Below are positions 1 to 7,396 of a DNA stretch of 64,000 nucleotides, one piece after another. Below the pieces are notes generated by a model. The model was not told the DNA's origin and ran no database searches. It was given only the letters and a program-made list of their open reading frames with translations. Within the stretch, counting starts at the first letter, position 1. Each line of letters begins with the position of its first letter. The stretch is from Actibacterium sp. XHP0104. GTDB lineage: Bacteria; Pseudomonadota; Alphaproteobacteria; Rhodobacterales; Rhodobacteraceae. The translations under genes were made by a program, and so were the position numbers. The DNA lies in NCBI RefSeq assembly GCF_025751515.1, contig NZ_JAOWLE010000002.1, positions 186,001 to 250,000 on the forward strand, written 5' to 3'.

Positions 1-254
1 AATATCTGCTGGTCCTCGGTCACCACCGCCCACCAGCCGCGCCCCTTGGTGAAGGCGCTGACCTCGGCTCCCTCGGGCAGGGCAATGCCATCGGGCAGGG
101 TGAATTCGTCTTTTCCGCCATAGCGGATGACAATCAGCGCGATGATGATTACAACGCCCGCGATCATCGTGGCGGTCAGCACCGTGACCAGCACACGCAG
201 GAACCGCAGGTTGGGGGGCTCTTCCCCGTATTCAGAGGTATCGTCCATGTCCAT
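1..254 (-). CDS. DUF6476 family small membrane protein (partial)
   Basis: Reading leftward from ATG at 254 the frame stays open to the window edge, so the C-terminus is missing. The visible 84 residues have an acidic N-terminus, one transmembrane helix at about residues 22-45, then a soluble part rich in Gly and Pro with a GRGWWAVVTED motif. This matches the small single-pass DUF6476 proteins of Rhodobacterales, whose function is unknown. Two in-frame ATGs (254 and 248) exist. The start overlaps the divergent rluD start by 8 bases, so the two genes must have promoters inside one another. Confidence 0.75.
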   Translation of the reverse strand, partial: MDMDDTSEYGEEPPNLRFLRVLVTVLTATMIAGVVIIIALIVIRYGGKDEFTLPDGIALPEGAEVSAFTKGRGWWAVVTEDQQI

Positions 255-1275
255 CACGCGCCGCCTTTCGGTGGTTATCGGGCCAAACCCGCCCGCACGC
301 CTTGATAAGGCGCTTTCGCGCGATGTGCCAGAGGAGGAGGGCCTGTCGCGCTCGCGCCTGGCCAAGCTGATCGCCGAGGGCGGGGTGCGTCTGGCCGGTG
401 CGGTCGAAACCAATCCGCGTGCCAAGGTTGCCGAGGGCGATGTGCTGGAGCTGGTCTTTGAAGAGGCCAGTGATGTGGAAACCCGCCCCGAGGATATTCC
501 TCTGGATGTGGTCTATGAAGATGCCTCGCTGATCGTCGTCAACAAGCCCGTGGGCATGGTCGTGCATCCCGCGCCCGGCTCGCCCGGCGGCACGCTGGTG
601 AACGCCCTGCTGCATCACTGCGGCGACAGCCTGTCGGGCATCGGCGGCGAAAAACGCCCCGGCATCGTGCACCGGATCGACAAGGACACGTCCGGCCTGC
701 TGGTCGTGGCCAAGACCGACAAGGCCCATACCGGCCTGGCCGCCCAGTTCGAGGCCCACAGCGTGCACCGCCATTACAAGGCCGTGGTGTACGGCGTGCC
801 CGATGCCGGTGATCCGCGCCTGCGCGGGGTGCGGGGCGTCAGTTTCGAGGCCGGCAACATCTTGAAAGTGACCACCCAGTTGGCGCGCCACAAGCACGAC
901 CGCCAGAAACAGGCGGTGCTGTTCCAGGGCGGGCGCCACGCCATCACCCGCGCCCGCATCGAAGAGGCATTCGGCACTCCAGCCGTCGCTGCGCTGTTGG
1001 ACTGCTGGCTGGAAACCGGGCGCACGCACCAGATCCGCGTGCATATGGCCCATGCGGGCTTTGGCCTGATCGGCGATCAGACCTATGGCGGGCGGCGCAA
1101 GCTGTCGGACAAGGCCGTGGGGCAGGCGGGCGCACAGGCGGTGGCCGATTTTCCGCGCCAGGCGCTGCATGCCGCCACCTTGGGCTTTATCCACCCCGAA
1201 ACCGGCGAAGAGCTGGCATTCGAGGCCCCGATCGCGCCCGACATGCAGGCCCTGATTGACGCCCTTCGCGGCTGA
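247..1275 (+). CDS. rluD: RluA/RluD-family 23S rRNA pseudouridine synthase
   Basis: This 342-residue protein isomerises uridine to pseudouridine in large-subunit rRNA, in the cytoplasm. An S4 RNA-binding domain covers about residues 16-75. The catalytic domain follows, with HRIDKDTSG at 142-150 in which D145 is the expected catalytic aspartate, as in the HRLDxxTSG signature of the family. Length and domain order fit RluD better than the shorter RluC/RluA members, but the exact target uridines cannot be read from sequence. I chose ATG 247 because the S4 domain begins right after it. An upstream in-frame extension from 127 would run antisense through the DUF6476 gene and shows no homology. Confidence 0.88.
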   Translation: MSITRRLSVVIGPNPPARLDKALSRDVPEEEGLSRSRLAKLIAEGGVRLAGAVETNPRAKVAEGDVLELVFEEASDVETRPEDIPLDVVYEDASLIVVNKPVGMVVHPAPGSPGGTLVNALLHHCGDSLSGIGGEKRPGIVHRIDKDTSGLLVVAKTDKAHTGLAAQFEAHSVHRHYKAVVYGVPDAGDPRLRGVRGVSFEAGNILKVTTQLARHKHDRQKQAVLFQGGRHAITRARIEEAFGTPAVAALLDCWLETGRTHQIRVHMAHAGFGLIGDQTYGGRRKLSDKAVGQAGAQAVADFPRQALHAATLGFIHPETGEELAFEAPIAPDMQALIDALRG

Positions 1276-1368
1276 CATTCGCGCAAATCGCCGTGAGAAA
1301 CGGTTACATTCACCGTTTTTCGACGGAAATCGCGAAAAACCCGGTTTAATGGATGTCAGGATGAAAAA

Positions 1369-1398
1369 CTTGAACCGATCGGTTCAGGTTCTACATAT
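1369..1398 (+). promoter_or_regulatory. rpoH promoter region with perfect palindrome
   Basis: Upstream of rpoH, TTGAAC at 1370-1375 and TACATA at 1392-1397 are separated by 16 bases. The leading CTTGAA also resembles a sigma-32 -35 element. The spacer is largely occupied by a perfect 16-base palindrome, TGAACCGATCGGTTCA at 1371-1386. That placement suggests a repressor operator or a dual-sigma promoter. No experimental start site is known to me. Confidence 0.45.
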
Positions 1399-1428
1399 AC
1401 CCTGATCGAAGGGAGCAAAGGATCATCA

Positions 1429-2325
1429 ATGAGTAGCTACGCCAATCTTCCCGCGCCCAGTCCCGAACAGGGGCTGAACCGGTATCTGCAGGAGATTCGC
1501 AAGTTTCCGCTGTTGGAACCGGAACAGGAATACATGCTGGCCAAACGCTGGGTCGACCACCAGGACACCGAGGCCGCGCATCAGATGGTGACCAGCCACC
1601 TGCGTCTGGCCGCCAAGATCGCCATGGGCTATCGCGGCTATGGCCTGCCGCAGGCCGAGGTGATCTCTGAGGCCAACGTCGGTCTGATGCAGGCGGTCAA
1701 ACGCTTTGACCCCGAAAAGGGCTTTCGCCTGGCGACCTATGCCATGTGGTGGATCCGCGCCTCGATCCAGGAATATATCCTGCGGTCGTGGTCGCTGGTG
1801 AAACTGGGCACGACCTCGGCGCAGAAAAAGCTGTTCTTCAACCTGCGCAAGGCCAAGGCCCGGATCGGCGCGCTGGAAGACGGCGACCTGCGCCCCGAGC
1901 ACGTCGAACGGATCGCCCATGATCTGAACGTGACCGAGGACGAGGTGATCTCGATGAACCGCCGCCTGTCGGGGGGCGACGCGTCGCTGAACGTGACCGT
2001 CGGCGCCGATGGCGACACCACCACGCAATGGCAGGACTGGCTGGAAGACGAAGACGCCGACCAGGCCGAGGCCTATGCCGAACAGGACGAGCTGGAAAAC
2101 CGCCGCGAACTGCTGGCCGAGGCGATGGATGTGCTGAACGACCGCGAAAAGGACATTCTGATCCAGCGCCGCCTGAGCGAGGAAAACGTTACGCTCGAGG
2201 ATCTGTCGGCCCAATATGGCGTCAGCCGCGAACGCATCCGCCAGATCGAGGTGCGCGCCTTTGAAAAGCTGCAAAAGCGCGTGACCAGCCTGGCCCGCGA
2301 AAAGGGCATGCTGACCCCCGCCTGA
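1429..2325 (+). CDS. rpoH: RNA polymerase sigma factor RpoH (sigma-32)
   Basis: This is the 298-residue heat-shock sigma factor, which directs RNA polymerase to chaperone and protease promoters. The sequence shows region 1.2/2 with RYLQEIRKFPLL near the N-terminus and the core-binding RLAAKIAMGYRGYGLP segment. The diagnostic RpoH box QKKLFFNLRKAK lies near residue 132, and region 4.2 ends in GVSRERIRQIEVRAFEKL, the -35-reading helix-turn-helix. A ribosome site GGGAGCAAAGGA precedes ATG 1429. It is monocistronic, with a strong terminator at 2347. Many alphaproteobacteria carry two rpoH copies, and I cannot tell RpoHI from RpoHII here. Confidence 0.95.
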   Translation: MSSYANLPAPSPEQGLNRYLQEIRKFPLLEPEQEYMLAKRWVDHQDTEAAHQMVTSHLRLAAKIAMGYRGYGLPQAEVISEANVGLMQAVKRFDPEKGFRLATYAMWWIRASIQEYILRSWSLVKLGTTSAQKKLFFNLRKAKARIGALEDGDLRPEHVERIAHDLNVTEDEVISMNRRLSGGDASLNVTVGADGDTTTQWQDWLEDEDADQAEAYAEQDELENRRELLAEAMDVLNDREKDILIQRRLSEENVTLEDLSAQYGVSRERIRQIEVRAFEKLQKRVTSLAREKGMLTPA

Positions 2326-2346
2326 TCAGTGCCCGTAACCCGTGAC

Positions 2347-2374
2347 AGGCCCGCCCATCGTGGCGGGCCTTTTT
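2347..2374 (+). terminator. Rho-independent terminator after rpoH
   Basis: A 9-bp perfect stem AGGCCCGCC / GGCGGGCCT (2347-2355 with 2362-2370) encloses the loop CATCGT and runs into five T residues. It lies 21 bases past the rpoH stop. Confidence 0.9.
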
Positions 2375-2448
2375 GCGTTTCCGCCCCCTTGTGCAGGCGC
2401 AGAATATCCCCATCTCAAGGGCAGAGCATATATTGCAAGGAGGCTCAA

Positions 2449-2739
2449 ATGTCAGAGACTGTTGAAGCTCCGGAAATCGAACCCGGCACCGATGACGACC
2501 GCAAGGATGTCTGGCTGCGCGGCCTTTGGATGCTGATCCTGGCGGTGCTGTTCTCAGTCGCGCAGGGCGTGCTGCTGGCCTGCGCGGTGCTGCAATTCGG
2601 CTGGCTGCTGTTCGCGCGCGAAAAGAACAGCCATATCGCCGAGTTCGGCGACAAGCTGGGCAACTGGCTGTCCGCGACCGCGCGCTTTCAATCGGGCGCG
2701 TCCGAGGACAAGCCGTTTCCCTGGGCGAAATGGGGCTAG
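2449..2739 (+). CDS. DUF4389 family membrane protein
   Basis: This 96-residue protein has an acidic N-terminus and a hydrophobic segment from about residue 25 to 50 (LWMLILAVLFSVAQGVLLACAVLQFGWLLF), long enough for one or two membrane passes. An amphipathic tail contains FGDKLGNWLS, typical of DUF4389. Function is unknown. ATG 2449 is preceded by an AAGGAGG ribosome site at 2438-2444, which decides this start over an upstream in-frame extension that overlaps the rpoH terminator. It stands alone between rpoH and a convergent peptidase gene. Confidence 0.75.
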   Translation: MSETVEAPEIEPGTDDDRKDVWLRGLWMLILAVLFSVAQGVLLACAVLQFGWLLFAREKNSHIAEFGDKLGNWLSATARFQSGASEDKPFPWAKWG

Positions 2740-2748
2740 GCGCGCGGC

Positions 2749-4569
2749 CTAGTCCTCCATCGCCTCCAACTCGTCGATCATCGACGAGATCATCGACAGG
2801 CCCTTGTCCCAGAATTTCGGATCGCTGGCGTCCAGACCAAAGGGCGCCAGCAGTTCCTTGTGATGCTTTGACCCGCCGGCCTTGAGCATGTCGAAATACT
2901 TGTCCTGAAAATCGTCGCCGCTTTCCTGGTAGACGGCATAAAGCGCGTTCACCAGCCCGTCGCCGAACGCATAGGCGTAGACGTAAAACGGCGAGTGGAC
3001 GAAATGCGGGATATAGGCCCAGAAGGTCTCGTAGCCCTCCATGAAGTTGAACACCGGGCCTAGGCTTTCGGCCTGAACGCTCATCCACAGGGCGCTGATG
3101 TCATCCGGGGTCAGCTCGCCGGCGCGCCGGGCCTCGTGCAGTTTGCATTCGAAATCATAGAACGCGATCTGCCGCACCACGGTGTTGATCATGTCCTCGA
3201 CCTTGCCGGCCAGCAGGGTCTTGCGTTCGGCCTGGGTCTTGGCGTTATCCAACAGCTTGCGGAAGGTCAGCATCTCGCCGAACACGCTGGCGGTTTCCGC
3301 CAGGGTCAGCGGGGTCGAGGCCAAAAGCTCGCCCTGATCGGCGGCCAGAACCTGGTGCACGCCGTGGCCCAGCTCATGCGCCAGGGTCATCACGTCGCGC
3401 GGTTTGCCCAGATAGTTCAGCATCACATAGGGGTGCACATCCACCACGGTGGGGTGGGCAAAGGCGCCGGGTGCCTTGCCCGGCTTCACGCCCGCATCAA
3501 TCCAGCCCTTGTCGAAAAACGGCTGCGCGATCTCGGCCATCTTGGGCGAGAAATCGGCATAGGCGTCCATCACCGTTTTGCGCGCGGTGGCCCAATCGAC
3601 GGTCTTGGGGTCGTCGATGGGCAGGGGCGCGTTGCGGTCCCAGATCTCCATCGTGTCGAGGCCCATCCACTTGGCCTTGAGCGCGTAGTAACGGTGGCTG
3701 AGTTTCGGATAGGCCGCGACAACCGCGTTGCGCAGCGCCTCGACCACCTCGGGTTCGACATGGTTCGACAGGTGCCGCCCGGTTTGCGCGGTGGGCATCT
3801 TGCGCCAGCGGTCCTCGACCTCTTTTTCCTTGGCCAGCGTGTTGTGCACGCGGGTGAAAATCTTGATGTTTTCGCCAAAGACCCGCGCCAGCTCGCGCGC
3901 GCCGGCCTCGCGCTTGGCCCGGTCGGTATCCGACATCAGGTTCAACGTGCCCTCGATGTTCAGCTCTTCGCCATCGACCTCGAACATCAGCCCGGCAATG
4001 GTTTCATCGAACAGCTTGTTCCAGGCCGCCGCGCCCACAACCGACTGGTCATGCAGGAATTTTTCCAGCTCGTCCGACAGCTGATGGGGGCGCATGGCGC
4101 GCAGGCGGTCGAACACGGGCTTGTAGCGGGCGAAATCGGCATTGGCGGCGAAATGGCCGTCCAGCACCGCGTCGGGGATGCGGTTGATTTCCAGCGTATA
4201 GAACACCAGCGGCGTGGTGAAATTGGTGATCTTGTCCTGACAGTCCGAGAAGAACTTGGCCCGGCCCGCATCCATGGTGTTCTGGTAATAGCGCAGCCCG
4301 GCAAAGGACATGATGCGCCCGCCCACCACGTCGATGCGCTCGTATCGCTGCACGCAGGTCAGCCACTCATCGGCCGTCAGATCGGCCAGCTTGCCCTCGT
4401 AATCAGCGGCGAACCCGGCGCAGGCTTTCTCCAGCCAGCCCATGTCGGAGGTCAGCTCGGGCGCGTCCTCGGCGGTATAGAGGTCGCTCAGATCCCATTC
4501 GGGCAACTGGCCCAGCCCGCCGGCACTGGCATTGGCGTCGAACACGGGGCGGGGGGAACAGATGCGCAT
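2749..4569 (-). CDS. pepF: M3 family oligoendopeptidase (PepF type)
   Basis: This 606-residue cytoplasmic zinc metallopeptidase should cut short peptides, as M3/oligoendopeptidase F enzymes do. The zinc motif HELGH lies around residues 395-400 within LAHELGHGVHQ, and a downstream glutamate in the TLAETASVFGE segment is the usual third ligand. The C-terminal part HFVHSPFYVYAYAFGDGLVNALY is typical of the family. I chose ATG 4569, preceded by AAGAGG on the minus strand, over a start 57 bases upstream. No signal peptide is seen. It stands alone, convergent with the DUF4389 gene and divergent from the FAH-family gene. Confidence 0.9.
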   Translation of the reverse strand: MRICSPRPVFDANASAGGLGQLPEWDLSDLYTAEDAPELTSDMGWLEKACAGFAADYEGKLADLTADEWLTCVQRYERIDVVGGRIMSFAGLRYYQNTMDAGRAKFFSDCQDKITNFTTPLVFYTLEINRIPDAVLDGHFAANADFARYKPVFDRLRAMRPHQLSDELEKFLHDQSVVGAAAWNKLFDETIAGLMFEVDGEELNIEGTLNLMSDTDRAKREAGARELARVFGENIKIFTRVHNTLAKEKEVEDRWRKMPTAQTGRHLSNHVEPEVVEALRNAVVAAYPKLSHRYYALKAKWMGLDTMEIWDRNAPLPIDDPKTVDWATARKTVMDAYADFSPKMAEIAQPFFDKGWIDAGVKPGKAPGAFAHPTVVDVHPYVMLNYLGKPRDVMTLAHELGHGVHQVLAADQGELLASTPLTLAETASVFGEMLTFRKLLDNAKTQAERKTLLAGKVEDMINTVVRQIAFYDFECKLHEARRAGELTPDDISALWMSVQAESLGPVFNFMEGYETFWAYIPHFVHSPFYVYAYAFGDGLVNALYAVYQESGDDFQDKYFDMLKAGGSKHHKELLAPFGLDASDPKFWDKGLSMISSMIDELEAMED

Positions 4570-4698
4570 GGGATACCTCTTGTTTTGCTCTGACAAGAGA
4601 TAGGCACGCCAACCCGCCGGGTTCAAGGCGCTTATGTCGCCTTGACGGGGCCGGGGTGGGGGCCTTTAGTGCCGATAGCATGACATGGAGGGGACACC

Positions 4699-5529
4699 AT
4701 GAAATTCGTTCGTTTCGGGCCCGAAGGGGCCGAGCGCCCCGGCCTGATCGACGATCAGGGCACCCTGCGCGACCTGTCATCCGAGATGGAGGACCTCTCG
4801 GGCAGCGTTCTGTCGCATCTCGACGACTTTGATCCCCGTGGTCTGCCCGCCGTGCAGGGCACCCCCCGTCTGGGCGTGCCGGTGGGGCGCGTGGGCAAGT
4901 GCATCTGCATCGGGCTGAACTATTCCGACCATGCCGCCGAGGCGGGGATGGACGTGCCGTCGGAACCAATCGTGTTCATGAAGGCCACATCGGCGCTTTG
5001 CGGTCCCAATGATCCGATCATCCTGCCGCGCGGGTCGCAGAAAACCGACTGGGAGGTCGAGCTGGCCGTGGTGATCGGCCGCCGGTGCAAATACGTGACC
5101 CCGGCGCAGGCGCTGGATTACGTGGCCGGTTATATGGCGTTCAACGACCTGTCGGAACGCGCCTTCCAGATCGAGCGCGGCGGCCAGTGGACCAAGGGCA
5201 AAAGCTGCGACAGCTTTGGCCCCTGCGGCCCCTGGCTTGTCACCCCGGACGATGTGGGCAACCCGCAGGATCTGACGCTCTCTCTGTCGGTTAATGGCGA
5301 ACCGATGCAGCAGGGCAGCTCGTCCAAGATGGTGTTCACCGTGCCCGAGGTGATCAGCTATCTCAGCCAGATGATGACCCTGCATCCGGGTGATGTCATC
5401 GCCACCGGCACCCCGCCCGGCGTGGGCATGGGGCTGAAACCGCCGCGCTATCTGCGCGCGGGCGATGTGGTCGAGCTGGAGATCGAGAAGCTGGGCCGCC
5501 AGCGCCAGGTGGTTCAGGCCGACAGCTGA
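4699..5529 (+). CDS. Fumarylacetoacetate hydrolase (FAH) family protein
   Basis: This 276-residue protein has the FAH fold. An N-terminal sub-domain (about 1-65) is followed by a catalytic domain with CIGLNYSDHAAE, PIVFMK and the metal-ligand region DWEVELAVVIG, ending in HPGDVIATGTPPGVGMG. Family members hydrolyse or decarboxylate beta-diketo or 2-keto-3-enoate compounds with a divalent metal. The DWEVELAVVIG acidic triad is intact, so it should be active. The substrate is not readable: it could be fumarylpyruvate, 2-keto-4-pentenoate-like compounds or ureidoglycolate. The ribosome site GGAGGGGACACC precedes ATG 4699. Its 3' end overlaps the convergent hydrolase by 16 bases. Confidence 0.85.
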   Translation: MKFVRFGPEGAERPGLIDDQGTLRDLSSEMEDLSGSVLSHLDDFDPRGLPAVQGTPRLGVPVGRVGKCICIGLNYSDHAAEAGMDVPSEPIVFMKATSALCGPNDPIILPRGSQKTDWEVELAVVIGRRCKYVTPAQALDYVAGYMAFNDLSERAFQIERGGQWTKGKSCDSFGPCGPWLVTPDDVGNPQDLTLSLSVNGEPMQQGSSSKMVFTVPEVISYLSQMMTLHPGDVIATGTPPGVGMGLKPPRYLRAGDVVELEIEKLGRQRQVVQADS

Positions 5530-6470
5530 TCGCGCTGGGCGTCGAAGAGGGCGCAGACCGTGTCAAAGAAATGGGCGCGGGTGTCGTGCCCTTCCATCAT
5601 CATCTCGTGGCGCGCGCCGGGGATTTCGTGCAGCACGCCGTTTGGCCAGCCGGCCATATAGGCGCGGATCGCCTCGAGACAGACGATTTCCTCGTCGCTG
5701 CCCAGAAAGGCAACCGCGGGCACACCGGGGGCCGGCAGCCCCATCAGCGCCACGCATTCCTGCAAGCCCTCACGCACCCAGCGGATCGTCGGACCGCCCA
5801 GGCCCAGCTTGGGCTGCGCGGCCAGTTGAGCCTGCATATAGCGATACATGTCGGCATCTGTGGTCAGCAGGTTCGCGTCAAACGGGGCGGTTTCGACATA
5901 GGATTTCGGCCCCGTCGTGCCGGGCGTATAGGCGGCACCCAGGCCGACCCGATCAAGCCCCCGCAGCACGTTGCCGGCCACCGGGCGCAGCATCTTCGAG
6001 ATCTGGATACCCCACATCGGCGCCGAAAACGCCGCGGCGCGCACTTCGAGCCCGCCCAGCAGGGCGCGCAATCCGATCGCGCCGCCCATGGAATGCGCCA
6101 GCATGAACTGCGGCCCCGGCAGGCTCAGGCCGGGCAGGGCGTCGGCCACCGCCGCCACGTCATGCTGAAAATCGCTGAACTGCGTGACATGACCGCGCAT
6201 CGGGTCGTCAAGCAGGTGATCGGCCAGCCCCTGGCCGCGCCAGTCGACCGCCACCGTCGCATAGCCGCGCGCCAACAGATCGCCCGCAGCGCGGCCGTAT
6301 TTCTCGGCATACTCGGTGCGGCCCGGAAACAGCAGAACCGTGCCCCTGTCGGCCTGCTCGAGGCCCCAGATCGCGACCCTGATCCGCACCCCGTCCGCCG
6401 TGTGCAGCCACAGCGCGCGCCCGTCGCGGGGCCCGTCGGCAATGTCGTCGAACAGCGGCGCGGGTGTCAT
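5514..6470 (-). CDS. Alpha/beta hydrolase, lysophospholipase/monoacylglycerol lipase type
   Basis: This 318-residue serine hydrolase has the alpha/beta fold. FPGRTEYAEKYG forms the oxyanion-hole region, VDWRGQGLA follows, and AHSMGG is the GxSxG nucleophile elbow around residue 125. The C-terminal GARHEMMMEG carries the catalytic histidine. No signal peptide is seen, so it is probably cytoplasmic or membrane-associated. It is similar to PldB/monoacylglycerol-lipase-like enzymes of Rhodobacterales, and its real ester substrate is unknown. It follows the SCP2 gene with a 4-base gap, so the two are likely one leftward operon. The 3' ends of this gene and the FAH gene overlap, leaving no room for a separate terminator. 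Confidence 0.82.
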   Translation of the reverse strand: MTPAPLFDDIADGPRDGRALWLHTADGVRIRVAIWGLEQADRGTVLLFPGRTEYAEKYGRAAGDLLARGYATVAVDWRGQGLADHLLDDPMRGHVTQFSDFQHDVAAVADALPGLSLPGPQFMLAHSMGGAIGLRALLGGLEVRAAAFSAPMWGIQISKMLRPVAGNVLRGLDRVGLGAAYTPGTTGPKSYVETAPFDANLLTTDADMYRYMQAQLAAQPKLGLGGPTIRWVREGLQECVALMGLPAPGVPAVAFLGSDEEIVCLEAIRAYMAGWPNGVLHEIPGARHEMMMEGHDTRAHFFDTVCALFDAQRDQLSA

Positions 6471-6474
6471 GGCA

Positions 6475-6762
6475 TCAGCCTAGCGCCGACCCCAGGCGCA
6501 TCGCCATGCCCATGTCGCCATCAAGCCGCAGCTTGCCCGTCATGAAGGCCGAGGCCGGGTTCAGGTCGCCCGCCAGCATGTCCTCAAACACCTCGCGGGT
6601 GGCGGTCAGGGTGACATCGGCGGCCTCGTCACCGGCATGAACGCCGCTGCCATCGACCATGATCGCGCCTTCGCCCTCGATCACGAATTTCGCCACACCG
6701 TCGAACCCGTCGGCCAGCTTGCGCTGCAGCGCCGCGACGGCGCCCTCGATCACTTTGCTCAT
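6475..6762 (-). CDS. SCP2 sterol-binding domain protein
   Basis: This 95-residue protein consists of a single SCP2 domain: an N-terminal amphipathic helix (VIEGAVAALQRKL), beta strands, then ADVTLTATREVFEDMLAGDLNPASAFMTGKLRLDGDMGMAM. The NPASAFMTGKLRLDGD segment is highly typical of bacterial stand-alone SCP2 proteins, thought to bind lipids or acyl-CoA. ATG 6762 has a GGAGGAAATTG ribosome site on the minus strand. An open frame continuing upstream to 7323 is antisense to the TPR gene and is not part of this protein. It is the first gene of a two-gene operon with the lysophospholipase-like hydrolase, which suggests a lipid-related job. Confidence 0.88.
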   Translation of the reverse strand: MSKVIEGAVAALQRKLADGFDGVAKFVIEGEGAIMVDGSGVHAGDEAADVTLTATREVFEDMLAGDLNPASAFMTGKLRLDGDMGMAMRLGSALG

Positions 6763-6825
6763 CAATTTCCTCCGATCGCGCGGCAGTGACTTGGATTGTG
6801 CCGCGTTTGGGTTACTGTCCTGTTT

Positions 6826-7386
6826 ATGGTGATCAAGTGCAACATCCTCAATGCGATGCGGGCCGCGCTGCTGCTGCTTGGGCTGAGCTTTGTCCATGAC
6901 GCTGCGGCACAGACCCGGCTGGATGAACTTTACGCCGAACTGGCCCGGCCCGACCTGCCCAACTGGGAAATGGTCGAGGACGAGATCTGGAAGGAATGGT
7001 CGAAATCGGGCTCTCCCGCGATGGATCTGCTGCTCAAACGCGCGCGCGACGCGATGGAGGCGGGTGATTTCGCGCTGGCGGTCGAACATCTGACCGCACT
7101 GACCGACCATGCGCCGGATTTCGCCGAAGGCTATAACGCCCGCGCCAGTGCCTATTTCCAGCTCGGCCTCTTCGGCCCGGCGGTGGATGATCTGCGCCGC
7201 GCGCTGGCGCTGAACCCGCGGCATTTCGGCGCAATGATCGGGCTGGGCAGCATCCTCGAGGATGTGGGCGACACGGAAAAGGCACTGCGCGCTTTTCGCG
7301 CGGCCCTTGCTATACATCCCCACGAACCCGACCTAAAAGAAGCCGTCGAACGGCTCGAGCGCGAGGTCTCGGGCGCGGCACTCTGA
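6826..7386 (+). CDS. Exported tetratricopeptide repeat protein
   Basis: This protein of about 186 residues has a hydrophobic signal-like N-terminus (MRAALLLLGLSFVHDAAAQ) followed by three TPR units: FALAVEHLTALTDHAPDFAEGYNARASAYFQLG, then PAVDDLRRALALNPRHFGAMIGLGSILEDVG, then EKALRAFRAALAIHP. TPR arrays bind other proteins and are likely periplasmic here. The start is uncertain. ATG 6826 and ATG 6856 both fit, neither has a good ribosome site, and 6856 would begin directly at the signal peptide. It lies 10 bases before the helicase gene, so the two may be co-transcribed. No specific partner can be inferred. Confidence 0.78.
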   Translation: MVIKCNILNAMRAALLLLGLSFVHDAAAQTRLDELYAELARPDLPNWEMVEDEIWKEWSKSGSPAMDLLLKRARDAMEAGDFALAVEHLTALTDHAPDFAEGYNARASAYFQLGLFGPAVDDLRRALALNPRHFGAMIGLGSILEDVGDTEKALRAFRAALAIHPHEPDLKEAVERLEREVSGAAL

Positions 7387-7396
7387 GGATTGGGCC

